DNA from: Lepturacanthus savala
Lineage: Eukaryota; Chordata; Actinopteri; Scombriformes; Trichiuridae
Direction of reading: 5' to 3'
Assembly: GCA_030544235.1 (NCBI GenBank)
Contig: CM060463.1
Coordinates: 20,791,690 to 20,855,689, forward strand
Length of the DNA: 64,000 nt
Below, piece after piece: positions 24,895 through 53,100 of the stretch. The position numbers and the translations under genes were made by a program. Under the pieces are notes generated by a model. The model made no database searches, was not told the DNA's origin, and was given only the letters and a program-made list of their open reading frames with translations. Numbering within the stretch: position 1 is the stretch's first letter; each line of letters starts with the position of its first letter.

Positions 24895-25280
24895 TGTCAA
24901 GTAACTAAGTACAAACACTTTGTTACATTACTAGAGATTTTGAGTTTCTACATTTTAGAGTAATTGCTTTTCAGTTTTTACTTCTGTGCCTTACATTTTG
25001 ACGCAATTTATCTATCTATATCTTTTCTTTACATTTTAAGAACATCATTTTTTAGTCCAATGTCATTCCGACTTGTTTTCATGACAACTGTTGAGCCAAA
25101 AAAAGTGATTTTCTGCCAGAAATTGCCTAATTTGACCTGCTCTGTGCCCTAAATTATAACCAACCCAGCCCTTTTTTTTCATTGTCAAATTACATTTTTT
25201 CTTGTACCAAAAAGTGATGACAGTGCATATATTGGGAGTTAAAGGTTGTTTTTGCAACTTAAAATCACTTGTTCTCATTC
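24895..25280 (+). repeat. TTCTGCCAGAA dispersed repeat, best copy
   Basis: Contains CGACTTGTTTTCATGACAAC, TGTTGAGCCAAAAAAAGTG, TTTCTGCCAGAAATTG, ACCTGCTCTGTGCCCTAAAT and CAAAAAGTGATGACAGTGCA, in order. The flank GTAACTAAGTACAAACACTTTG resembles other fish repeats with AAGTA-rich ends. Confidence 0.65.
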
Positions 25281-25637
25281 TTAAGTGTTATATTTAATCA
25301 TTTTAGCTCACTCATTATTCTTCAACTGACATTACTGCAGATTAATTGGCTCTATAAAAAGTGTGTTTGAACTCGGTATGTATGTAATTCATCCAGGTTA
25401 AAATGGTTGTTATTAAAATTATAATCAATTGTTTTGTCAAATGTAATATTAACACACAATTTAAATGAAGGGCACGATTAAAATGTAAGATAACGACAAT
25501 AGAATTTGATGCAGTTTGAAGTGCATTAAAAATGTTTAATTTAAACGACAGAATGAACAAAATAATCTTCCTATTAAATAATGGCTTGGTTTCAATACAC
25601 TCTTGAACCTAATGTGAGCCCGTCCTTTAGGAATTGC

Positions 25638-25650
25638 GTCGCTAGGCAAC
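25638..25650 (+). promoter_or_regulatory. X-box-like RFX site 1 upstream of CFAP57
   Basis: GTCGCT-A-GGCAAC. The right half fits RGYAAC exactly and the left half fits GTNRCC at five of six bases, with a one-base spacer. It lies about 390 bp upstream of the CFAP57 start codon. RFX factors drive cilium genes through such sites (established); use here is inferred. Confidence 0.55.
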
Positions 25651-25845
25651 CCCCTGAAACCCCGCGAGACCATATATATCAATAAATCATAAACCCACTG
25701 ATTTGTTTTTAAGTTTCCCTGTATGATCTAAGCTATTTAACTTATAAACGGAGAAAATATTGTTGATATTGTGAAACATAGATGAAAGGTGAGCAACCAG
25801 AGAGCAAACTTCGTACGAGTTGCCAGGTTCTCGCGGTATTTCCGG

Positions 25846-25860
25846 GTTGCCCATAGCGAC
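25846..25860 (+). promoter_or_regulatory. X-box-like RFX site 2 upstream of CFAP57
   Basis: GTTGCC-CAT-AGCGAC. The left half is perfect and the right half has one mismatch, with a three-base spacer. It is 175 bp upstream of the start codon. Another half site, GTTGCC, lies at 25819-25824. Confidence 0.55.
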
Positions 25861-26034
25861 CTGACTCTTTTAGTATACCTTTCCCAGTATCTTCTTCACT
25901 CAGTAGCCTGCGGCTCCTTTCTAACTTAAAAAATAAATGCGTGTATATTTGCTGGGATTCTCGTTATGTGTGGAAAGTCTGTAAGTTCATGAGTCTGTTC
26001 GCGGTTTTAAAATACAACTTAAAACTTCACAAAA

Positions 26035-42225
<16,191 letters not shown>

Positions 42226-44180
42226 CAATTTCAAAATGCACACGTGGTTGCTGCACAGAGGAATGCTGAGGCTTTCCCCGACTTTTTGGTGCTAAGCTAA
42301 TGTAGCCTGGAGCTGCTAGCATCCATCAATAACTGCACATCTCCAGCTTTTCTTAAATTTCATACTTGTAGACTTCAGCCGTGACCGACATTGACCCAAG
42401 TGACATTACTTGTGGCAATTTAACAGATTGTGTCTTTCAGCTTCCTCTGAAAGACACAAGTTATAAAGTTTTAAACTTTATATATATATTTATATATATA
42501 TATATATGTATTCAGAAATCATGAAAGCAGTGGCGGCATCAGCATGAACAGCAAAATATTTATTCACACAATAATGGGTTCTTTAAATGTAGTGTTTTAG
42601 ATTAAGTGGCTTGTTTTAATTAGTAAATCAAGCTTTATTCAGTCTGGTTTATCTGTATAGGTCATAGCCCACCTCTATAATCATAGGTGATGATATACTC
42701 TAGCGCAGTTCTCGGTTGAGAACTTTTAAGCTAGCAACCCAGAGATAAACTGGCATGATGGACAATCTTGCAAATGTGTACATGTTCACTCTAATTAACC
42801 AAGTTACCAGCTACTTCTGGTTTGAGTTTTTCTCTTTATGTTTTGCATACCATTCGTCTTCCAGGCCGGAGCTTGGTTCTGAGCTCTAGTGCATAGGCAA
42901 TTGTTCAGAAAGATCAGAAGGTTCACAGATTTCAAAATTAACTTTGTCCGTAGTTCATAATTGTCTATAGTTGATAGTTTTTCAGTTACAAAAATTAACT
43001 CGTTCATACTTGTTTTTTTTTCCCAATATGTTGCTGTGAACAGTTTTTAAAACTATAATTGTTAAAGCCCTAAATAGAACCACAAACAGCAATTATTTTA
43101 TAAGTTCTAACTTAAACTAACTGAAACTATGTGTTAGATTTCATCTTCATATCAGATTTTGAATTCTTATTCAACCAGGGTTCACAGTAGCATTCAGGGA
43201 CCAGCACTCCCCCCATTGTTGCTGTCCATTCAAATAGTTCACTCAACTTTTGAATTGTTTCAACAATTTTTTTTTTTTTACAATCACCCATTATTTTAAT
43301 TTCCTTCGATTGAGTTGTCTTTCTTTTCCCCGTGAAGCCAACAATGCTGCTACGCCATGTTTCTACAGTAACCAGAACCACAGTAACCACCAGAAACTAC
43401 ACACTGTACCTTTAATGGATTTAATGCGTTGATGAAATAATCCACCAGCACTGATGATGTAGGTGCTGCTTTGATATTTAGAAAAATGTTATAAATATTA
43501 ATAAATAAATTTAATAAGTGATTTCTGGAATGAGCCTGACTTTTTTTTCGCCACATTGTATTTGCCAAGATGATAAGCTAATTTAAATATCTGAATTATT
43601 ATCTTAGTATTTGTAATAAAACCATTGTTCAGAGGATTAAGTTTGATTTTCTAAATTTGGTCTTCAAATAAAGTGACAGTGATTAAGTTTCATCTTAAGT
43701 CAACATGAACATTTAAATCTATTACTAATGTTAATGAATGCTACTAATGAATGCACAGGATTATCACTGTTTTCTGTACATAATACTTGCACTTTTACTG
43801 CAATATTTTAACTACATGTTAATAATGATGGGCAGACTTGAGTAGGATTTCATTCATGCTGGAGTTTACTTGCAATGGAGTTTGTTTGTTTTTTACATTT
43901 CTGTATTGGTATTTTTACTTCAGTAAAGGACTTGAATGCATCTTCCATCATTAGGTAAATAGGCCACATAAAAAATGCTGGTATGGTCCTTTAAAAGAAG
44001 CTATTTAATCTGGAGTGTGGAAATGAAGAAGAAGAAAAAGGACTGCACACAACAGCTCCTACTCAAAATTTAGGAAAATCCTTCTCTATATCTAATGACA
44101 ATATTTACACTTACATTTTATTATCTTTTAAGAAACACTGAAAACAAACAGAAGTAAGACAGTAAGTACACATTATACAT
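42226..44180. other. Convergent spacer between CFAP57 and NUF2 (3' UTRs)
   Basis: No gene is visible. It should contain both 3' UTRs. A short (TA)n run lies at 42478-42510. For CFAP57, AATAAA-type hexamers occur near 43498 and 43667 but I cannot choose between them. The rest is AT-rich unique sequence. Confidence 0.6.
44117..44122 (-). terminator. Probable NUF2 polyadenylation signal
   Basis: TTTATT on the plus strand is AATAAA in the sense of NUF2, 59 bases after its stop codon. This implies a very short 3' UTR. Confidence 0.6.
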
Positions 44181-47100
44181 TTAAAAGGCTGCAGACATCT
44201 TAGTGAGATTTTCTTTCAGGTCTGAGGTGTGAATCTCAATTCTCCTGTGCAGCTCATCCAATGAAGCTGAAATCCGTTCATAGAGAGCCTGAACACAGTG
44301 AAATAGGAAATTTTAGTCTCAAACAATGAATTAAACAATTGGGGAAAAAAATGATACTAGAGCTCAAACCTCTCTCTTTCATACCTGAGCCTTCTCTGTT
44401 TCTTTGCTGCAGATGTCTCTCAGGCTCTGGATCTTGGCCTTCAGCTGCTGCGTCTCCCTGGAGATCTCTTCAATTTTACCAGCCCTCTCCTCGCGCTTCT
44501 GATGGATCTGGTTACACTGCCTGAAAAATAGAAATATATTTAAAGCTAGGGGTGGGAATCTATGGTATCTCACAATTCAATACCAATTCTTAGGGTCACA
44601 ATTCAATTTAAAATAGATTCTCAATTAACACATTGGGCTTCATACAAGAGCATTTTTTTACTTACTCTCCTAAATATTTCTTTTCTTTTTTTCTGAGAGT
44701 TGCTCATATGAGTGCTTAAGTTGGATTCAACCTGTTAACTACACAAGTTTGTCATAAATCACTCATTTTCAGCCACATTTGTAAGGCTAAGGGTGAATAA
44801 GTTGGATCAAATTACAATTAATTTGATATCGTAATTACAAAATAATATGTAAGCTGCTACAAGTAGCCCACTTATTACTTTTCTTTTAAATGATTGTGGT
44901 TTGACACACGATTTGTCCTTAATGAAGATAGCTTTTTAAAAATTTCACTACGCCACATTGTGATTTTGATAAAATTCCGATCACTCGGTCAGCTCTAGAG
45001 AGATTTCATCATTACCATAGTGAACATCCTACAGATACCATGAAGACAACATGTTCTGCTCAGTTTCAACTTTCAGTTACAAAAATGTGGAGCCAAAATA
45101 AACCAGAGCTTCATTTCCAGATTACAGCATAACAAATTAATCTGTGTTGGTGAAAAGTCAGACGACCCCAAAACATTTATAAAACGTTCATCCAAATTCC
45201 ATGAGTTGAAGCATGTTGTGTGTATGATGTACCCCAACACTTCTTGAACGTGCTGCTCCTTCATCTCCCTCTTCTTCTGCCTGCGGATGTTTTGTTTGGA
45301 GATCTTGTCCAGTTTTATGCCCAGAGCTCGCTTCATCTGACTCTCCTCACTGAACAGACTCTTCAGCTCCTTCTGCTTCTTCTCATACTGAGCCGTCAGC
45401 TCCTGATGCTGCACGAAGAAACACATACAGATACATACAACTTGAGTTTCAAAAAAAAGAAAGAAAAAAAAAAAGAAAACAAAACATTTTGGGTTTGGAC
45501 GTTAGTACCCAGGTAAAAAACTAATCATAAACCTAAAAAGGTTGAATTAATCCTGGAATCAGATCTCTCTAAAATCATTCTAAACAATCCAATAATCGTC
45601 CCTAAATCAAATCATGAATCATTAAAACAAGTTCAGTAAATTTGCAATCGACTTCCGTCAGTCTGTTATTGAAACTTGTATGAGCCAGTGCATTTCTTGT
45701 GATGAATGATAATTCAGGTAAGGTTTTTGAGACTGTATTTGCTGCTATGAGCAAAACAAATACTTCATGTAGATCCATTGATTTTATTATCTACCATTTA
45801 CACAGCTGGTGGTGGATCTAGTTCACTGTGCACTTGAGTTTTGAAGTCTATTTTAAAGAATGCGAGTCTGTAAAATTAAACTTCATTGGTTATTTTGATG
45901 CTTAGTTGAGTGTACTTGTCCCCTGTCCATACCTCCTCCTGTCTCTGCTTGGTGTTGTTCATGCTGCTCTCCAGGTCCAGCAGCAGGTCGAACGTCTGCT
46001 TGATCTCTGCCTCGGTGTAGGTGACGTTCTGCACCATGTTCTGCAGCTCCACCACTCGCTCATCGCTTTCTTCCTGAAAGAAATGCCATGAAAAAAATGT
46101 GTGATACGTGAGACTAAACTAACTGGTCCTGTACATCATGAGAGGCTTCAGAGCCAAACATCTCCCCTGTTCCTCTTTCTACTCACGATGGAGATCTTGA
46201 TGTTTTTGACGTTCTCCCTCATTTTCTCCATCTGGCTTTTCAGCTCCTCTGGAGACTCCACGATCTGAGATTTGAGTTTGGTGATGTCTTCCTTCAGGTT
46301 GCTAAAGTCCACCTTCACCTGGGCCTGACACACACAAAGCATTTTGAAATCATCGTTCTGCGATCAACCTTATTTTCAGCAGTTTAGGACTTTTACCAAC
46401 ACATTTTGTCCCGTACCAGTTTCTGAGTCTTCTCTGCAATTCTGGCTTTCCAGTCTGCAATGCTGTCGTTTTTCGCATTCTGAAAGAAGATTAAGTTACT
46501 CTCAACCAAACTGAAAGTGCACAACAACATAGAATTTACAATTTGGACTGTGTTTTATCACTGCCTACCACTTCCTGGTATTCCTGCATGGTGGTGGCCT
46601 GCAGTTCAGCGAGAGCAGCTGCCAGTTCATCAGACTCAGCCTGCTGCTCAGGTGGGATGGTCCTGAGCAAGGAGAAGAAAAATGTGTGCATGTCTCACGA
46701 TTATTTTCATTAACATGCAACACGTGGGTCTGAGGAAGGTACAGCTTGACAACAAAGGAATAATTACACATTCCTGTACACGGTCTTTGACATATGTATG
46801 TGTGTGTGTGTGTGTAAGATTCCCAGAGGTTTCTCCAAGAGGTTTCTCTTAAATTCAAGTCTTTTTAAGAACTTTTTAGGACCATTTATATAAAGCTACC
46901 AGCAAAAAAAAACACTTTTTTAATTTGTTAATTTATTTCTCCAAAAGATCCTGAACAACAATAAAAAATAATAGTAAATAGAATTGAGAAAAAAATCAAG
47001 ATCCCATAATTTCTTGGCTCTGCACTTTTTGCAGTGTTCTTTTTCATAAAAAGTCTATTTTTTATTTTTAGTGAATATTAAATGCATCCTACATCCAACA

Positions 47101-49359
47101 CAAACAGTGTTTTTACCAAAATCTCACCAGTAGACCCATGTATCAAAATTCAAGTCTTTTTACGGTATTACATCCAAATTCATAAATTCAATGCTTTCAA
47201 GACTTTTTAAGTCTGAACCCTGTGTGTTGTGTCCAAAAACACATTCAAAAGATTCAAAACATCAAACATGCAGCTAATCATCATAATTAGAATATTGTTG
47301 ATAAGCAAATAACTAATTAAACAAAAATAATAATAATCTAGATTAAAAAAAACATTTTATGTCATCTCTATCTTCCTGTAGTTAAGTGACAAAAATACAA
47401 AAAACAGTCACACTGTAAATACGAAACTTACGACAGCTTCTCGATCTTCTTTTCGGCCTCCAGGTTGGCTTTGTTGATGGTCTGCAGCCGAGCCATGTCT
47501 GACCTCTGACAACACAAAGGGTCACAGATACAACTTCTGCACCTCCAAACACACCCACACAGTGGTTACTATCATGTCAGAAAAACAAAGATGGGCCTTG
47601 GAGAAATATTTCTTGAGATATTTCTAATACAGGAGGCTGAATGTTATATTTTAGCAGTCTAATTACGCAGCAAAGGTTGAATATGCAACAATTCAATACA
47701 GTCCATGTATTCTACTTTAGCAAAAAAACTGGTTATAACATACAAATTTAGACTGTTTCTCCATAATCATTTCCATCCTCTGCTTCCTGAAGTGAAGAAA
47801 GTTCATGATGGCGCTGAGAATAGTCAGAGTTCTAATTTTTTCTGAAAAGGAAGAGAAAGAGCATTTTTACATTATTATCACAGGATTAGCCAGCGAGATG
47901 TGTTTTATCCATCCTTGGAAAGACGTCAAAAAGCATAAAGTAAAAAATGTTACTTACTTGGCGCTAGAAGGTCATTCAAGGAAAAATCGTACACCATGCA
48001 CATCGGCAGAAACTGACGCCTAAGATGGTGATGCACAACATGGTTAAATAAATTATATATGCTGTAAATGAAAATTCATATCTTTTATAATATCCAATAG
48101 AGAAAGAATGAAAACTCACATGCGCATGAAGACACTCATGATAGCAGTCACCCCCTCATAATGCTCTGGATACTGAATGTTCTCCAGAATTGGAACCTGT
48201 TGGAAAAAAATAAAGCTCTTAACTACAAGTAAGGACAAGTACCTGTAATTTTGTTACATTTGGTCAGATGCAGTTCTTACCATGGCGTGACATTCGGGTC
48301 TGAAGCGATACAGGAGATGCAACACTCTCATGTACAGTGTCTGAACGGACTCAGGCTGCAAGAATTGAGCATCAAACAGCATCTCAGTCACATTAAATAA
48401 CTCAGTGACATGTCATTTACAGCTGATTCCCAAGGTGTAAAAAATGGGAACTTCATTAACATGATGGTTCATAGATTCCCCTTCATCACCTCATCCACTG
48501 AACACATTTATGAAGCTTTTCAAAGTGACATTTTAGTAGAGCTGCAACTAATGACTATTCTGAAAATCGACCAATCTATCGATTATAGAAACACTTAATG
48601 GATTTTGACAGGTTGTCTGAGAACACAGTTATATAAGGAAATCCATTTAGTTATTGGCTCTTGCTTATGCCTTCACCCAAAGTGTTGTTTGCTGCAAAAC
48701 AAAATATGGTAAATTAGCTCTAAGACGAACTTAAGATTTAGTCCAAGACTGCTTAAAGTGTGAGTATATATATAATACACGTGTAGTCTATGCTTGTGAA
48801 TAATTTAAAATTGCTAGTTGAGAGCGCCCTCTCATTATTTATGTGGTACCTCTTGTTTTGTGTTTTTTTTTCATGTCAGTCACCAATTCTTCTGCATCTC
48901 ATTGCCAAGAAAAGCCTCATTAATATTACAAACCATATAGACCTTTATTATTAAAGGTTATTATTAATAAATTATTATTATTATTTATCTATTATTTGCT
49001 GAGTAAGAGGTCTATTAACACCTAAATCTGTAAGTAGTCTGGATGTTTGTATTTCTGAATGGAGTTTAGCCAATAATCATCTTAGCTCGGACACACCCTG
49101 TTGTTTCACTATCAGTCCCGTTAACGTTTATATGTTCTGAAATAATTCATAAACACTATGTTATGTTATTATCCAGCACTGTGTTGTTTTCCAGCGGACT
49201 CAGCCCCGCACCGTTAACGGGCGTTAACGTCGTTACCTTGGGAACAGGAGCCAGGTCGGCCTTCGTCAAATGTTTCGCCTCCTGTCCGGTGAGCACTTCT
49301 GTGCGGTAAAAGTTGACTATGGCGTCCGCAGAGTGTACGGGGAAAGTGTTTTCAGCCAT
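44181..49359 (-). CDS. nuf2: Kinetochore protein NUF2 (NDC80 complex subunit), complete
   Basis: Thirteen coding exons on the minus strand: 49237-49359, 48281-48355, 48120-48196, 47958-48019, 47744-47841, 47432-47505, 46569-46662, 46417-46479, 46187-46324, 45933-46073, 45233-45408, 44385-44520, 44181-44288. They join to 454 residues (human 464, from memory). Residues 1 to about 150 form the calponin-homology domain that helps the NDC80 complex bind microtubules: FPVHSADAIV..., LTGQEAKHLTKADL, LYMRVLHLLYRF and ILSAIMNFLHFR parallel the human order. The remainder is coiled coil that pairs with NDC80, with IVESPEELK matching human IVDSPEKLK. All introns are GT-AG. The gene is tail-to-tail with CFAP57 and head-to-head with AP5B1. 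Its promoter has E2F-, ETS- and CCAAT-like sites, as expected for a mitotic gene. Confidence 0.97.
46790..46816. repeat. (GT)n microsatellite in NUF2 intron 6
   Basis: About ten GT units after CATATGTAT. Confidence 0.9.
48538..48598 (-). repeat. GCAGCTC-family end fragment in NUF2 intron 1
   Basis: TAGAGCTGCAACTAATGACT followed by ATCGACCAATCTATCGATTA; only the terminus remains. Confidence 0.6.
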
Positions 49360-49424
49360 CGTCGTTTAGTCCCGACTCGACACGAAAACAGAAACCAGCT
49401 ACTCCAGCTACCGGACAAATTCCG

Positions 49425-49485
49425 AAAATTGGCGCCTTAAAACCACTTCCTGGTTGGTTTATAGACAGAGCTTCTGATTGGTCTT
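49425..49485 (-). promoter_or_regulatory. NUF2 proximal promoter motifs
   Basis: In NUF2 sense the order is ACCAATC (CCAAT box, 49476-49482), AGGAAGTGG (ETS-like, about 49444-49452) and GGCGCCAAT (E2F-like, 49428-49436). They lie 70-125 bases upstream of the start codon. Sites are read by eye; function is inferred from the known cell-cycle regulation of NUF2. Confidence 0.45.
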
Positions 49486-49900
49486 TTTCTTCTTCTTCTG
49501 TTGTTTATAAGTTGACACGTCACTCAGCAGCGCCCTCTACAGTGTCTATTATATATAATTTCTTCCCTGAATTGCTGCTGGGGTAAATATGCGTTAGGTT
49601 GGTCTAACCATGGATGTATTATAGACCTCAGCAGATTTATCATTAATTATCTCAGTAAAGCTTGTATCCTTTCATGTAAAAATGCTGTTTTGGTTTTCAT
49701 TGTTATTCAAAAAGGGAAGAGAAAAATTACATTTTGTTTTTTAAAGAACAAACCTTATTGTTTTACGAAAATAATTATAGCATTATTTTAAATTAGTAAC
49801 TGCCTCAGTAAATCAGAAGGCTAATAGCACATTAAGTATCGGTACAATCTACAACTTTTTAATTGATGTAATGTACCCCTGGCTCTAAACTTGTCCTTTT

Positions 49901-49901
49901 C

Positions 49902-49944
<43 letters not shown>

Positions 49945-49992
49945 AAAAGAAGAAGAAAAGAAGAAGAAGAAGAGGAAGAAGAAGAAGAAGAG
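49901..49992. repeat. Adjoining (ATT)n and (AAG)n microsatellites between NUF2 and AP5B1
   Basis: About thirteen ATT units (49901-49941) are followed by about fifteen AAG-like units (49946-49992). The poly-Ser and poly-Asn open frames read across them are artefacts. The tract lies in the 815-bp interval between the two divergent start codons. Confidence 0.95.
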
Positions 49993-50173
49993 TAATATAC
50001 TCCCACCTCCAGAGCAGCAGGGGGCGACAGCGAACCAACCTGAGCTCTGAGACAACACGGAAGTGGCTGGTGTGCAGCTGGCTGTCCGTGAGAAGAGCCT
50101 CCACTTTAAAGTTAAATGTTTACTGCCTGCAATGACTTTTAAAAGATCTCTTGAGTTTAGTAACTGAGCGATA

Positions 50174-53100
50174 ATGGCGGCGAGTTGGGCAGAGATAACC
50201 TCCGCTTTCTCCCGCAGTCCGAGCCACTTCCTGTCCAACACCACAGCGGAGACTTTTCTGGCCGAACTGCTCCGAGAGCTCCGAGATGACAGAGTCAGCT
50301 ACGGTGTCAAGGTAGCGGCTCATCCATACTATTATATTCGATTTATGGTTAAAACCTATCAACATCTCGTTAAAACATAACTACCAATAGTTAAGAAATG
50401 TCGATATATAGTTTTAACATGTATATTTATCATTTATATATATAGCAAATATATATAGTTACATTTATATATATATAATATATATTTATAGTAAAAACAC
50501 AAGGATTTATATATAAAATATGGGGATTTGTAGTAAAAACATAGGGATTTATATTTAATATATAATGATTTATAGTAAAACGTAGAGATTTATAGTTAAA
50601 ACATTAGGATATATAGTCAAATCACATCAATTTTAATTGTATAGCACACAAATCACAGATTCCCCTCAATGGGATTGCAGTTTGTACAAGAGCAACACAA
50701 CATCCCCTGTCCTTAGACCCTGTTCAAGGAAAAACTCCTTGAACAGGAGGACTAAAAATCTATAGTGTATTATAGTAGTATATTATTTATTATAGTTTAA
50801 TAGTTAAAACATAAGGATCTATAGTTAGTTGACACCCAGTGGAGTGGGCGTGCTGTGACCAGTTTTCCTTTATGCTGTCAGCCGTCTCTCTTTCTAGTAC
50901 TCAGCATGCTGTTCAGGGATTTGGGGTTTTAAATGACAAATTAAAGCAGTAGTGCTTAAATTCTTTGTTGAGGAACCCCAGCTAGATAGCTTGGTTGAAC
51001 ACTAGTTGCAAACTGCAATTCCATTCTCACTTTAAAATACACTACTGTTCAAAAGTTTGGGGTCACCCTGGCAATTTTGTGTTTTCCATGTCATGCTTTT
51101 ATTTACCACCATGAGTTGTAAAATGAATAGAAAATATAGTCAAGACATTTTTTCCTTCAAACTTTGCTTTTGTCAAAGTAAGGTCAGTTTTCTAGTTTCT
51201 CTAACCAGCTAAACTGTTTTCAGCTGTGCTAACATGATTGCACAAGGGTTTTATAATCATCTGATACTTCTGACACAACGAGCAAACACATTAGAACACT
51301 GGAGTGATATTTGCTGGAAATGAGCCTCTATACACCTATGTAGATGTTGCACCAAAAACCAGACATTTGCAGCTAGACTAGTCATTTATCACATTAGCAA
51401 TGTATAGAGCAGGGGTCACCAACTATATTTGTCCGAGGGCCAGAATTTTACCGGATAGTCACCTTGGGGGCCGGACCCTCAAATAAAATTGAAATGAAAA
51501 TCTACTTTTGGTATAACATTATTTGTTTTGTTTATTGTTTATATATTTTTTCCATTTCATTACAAAACTGAAGGCATTTTTAGCCTTTATGAGTCTGGCT
51601 CCTATCACAGTCAATGATATTTTCTCTTTGATCCTCATAATTACGGAATCCATCCGTGAGCAAGATGGGACAGTCGCTGGTATAGTGTAGTGAGTGTAGT
51701 TCTGATTGATGTAAAGTTAGCTTTATTTAAAAAAAAAAAAAAAAACATTGCTTTTCTTTAAAAACAAGGACATTTCTCAGTGACCCCAAACTTTTGAACA
51801 GTTGTGTATCTCCACACTTTCAACATTTTAACGAAGGCTCCAGGTCATTGCATCACACGCCACTATCCAGCCTTGCTTTTAACTCAGTCCACGGAAGGCT
51901 GAATGTGTGATATTTGGCCAAATATATTCGGTCACCAGATATTCTTTGGTTTTTTTGTGCTGTGATCAGTCACGAGCCCTCCTTCCGTCCTCTCCAGGTC
52001 CTCCTGCTGTCCCCGCTCTGTGAGCACCCGACCCTGCTGTGTCCCTCAGACTCCGTGGGCGAGGAGACGGCCCTGGAGCTCATGTCAGTTTTCGCCCAGT
52101 GTCCCCCCAAGTCCGTCCAGTTCCGCTGCCACCTCCTCCTGGCCCTCACCTCGGTCCTTGTCTGCACGTCCCGGGTTAGCGAGCGCTCCCGTGCCTCCCA
52201 GGACTTCCTGGACCTGCTCCTGCAGATCGCCCAGGACACCGGCGACCTCCACAGCGACGGGGCTCTCCGCTCCCTGCGGGCGACGGCGTGCGACTGCCTG
52301 CGGGAGCTGGAGGCCTGCTGCCCCGGGCTTCTCTCGCAGCGTCTGGAGCTCCTGGGTGGGCTCCGGCATAAAGAGACCTCCAGGGTCCACCAGGCCTACG
52401 CCGGACTCCACATCCTGGCCATAAGGAATGCCGTGTACCGACTCGCACAGGAAACGGGAGCAGGCGCCGACCACCTCAAAGCTCTCCTGGGAGGAAACAC
52501 GTCGGTGGCCTGGGAAGCCGAGCAGGACTCGGACCTGATGAACAGACAGGACTCGTCTATACTGGCGTCCCTCATCCTGGGCCCCATGGGGACGGTCCCC
52601 ACGCTGCAGACCGGACCCGACTGCAAGGAGCTCCGCTCGGCCCTGTCCTCCCTCCTGGAGGAGTCCTACCTCCTCACCCCTCTGTGTCAGGCCGCGCTGC
52701 TGCACAGGCTGATAGAGGTGGTCGCCATGGTACCCGGCGTCCCTCCCTCCATATTCAGAACTCAGCTGCTGCGGCTGCTCGGCACGAGCGAGGTTTGTTT
52801 CAATCAGACTTAAGTATATGAAGTATGATGTTTCTCAAAGCTGAAGATCCAACCTAAAATGTTTTTGTCCAGACCAACAGTCCACAACCCAAAGAGTTGG
52901 GGAGTTAGTTTATTATAGAAGATTAATGGAAGCAAAAAATAATCAGATTGCCATGGAAACCTTGCGTTAGACACCTTGCGTTCCTCCTCCTCCTCCTTAA
53001 GGCAGATAGTAAATAGTTTGTGGTATTTAGGGCTGCAACTAACAACTATTCGATTAATCTCTCATTTATTAAAATGATTCATTGATTAGTAGTTTGGTTC

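Larger units (their letters stand above)
21281..26034. other. Spacer between EFCC1 and CFAP57, including the EFCC1 3' UTR
   Basis: No conserved exon is visible. The stretch immediately after the EFCC1 stop is its presumed 3' UTR; I could not choose a poly(A) signal with confidence. The rest is AT-rich and largely repeat-derived (entries at 21881, 22488, 23631 and 24895), apart from the last 400 bp, which is the CFAP57 promoter. Confidence 0.6.

Noticed and set aside
49821..50244. Poly-Ser and poly-Asn open frames between NUF2 and AP5B1
   Set aside because: They are microsatellite translations and run antisense to the AP5B1 start.
52085..52705. 206-codon open frame antisense to AP5B1 exon 2
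   Set aside because: It mirrors a GC-rich, strongly biased coding exon whose plus-strand product is clearly AP5B1; no family signature on the minus strand.
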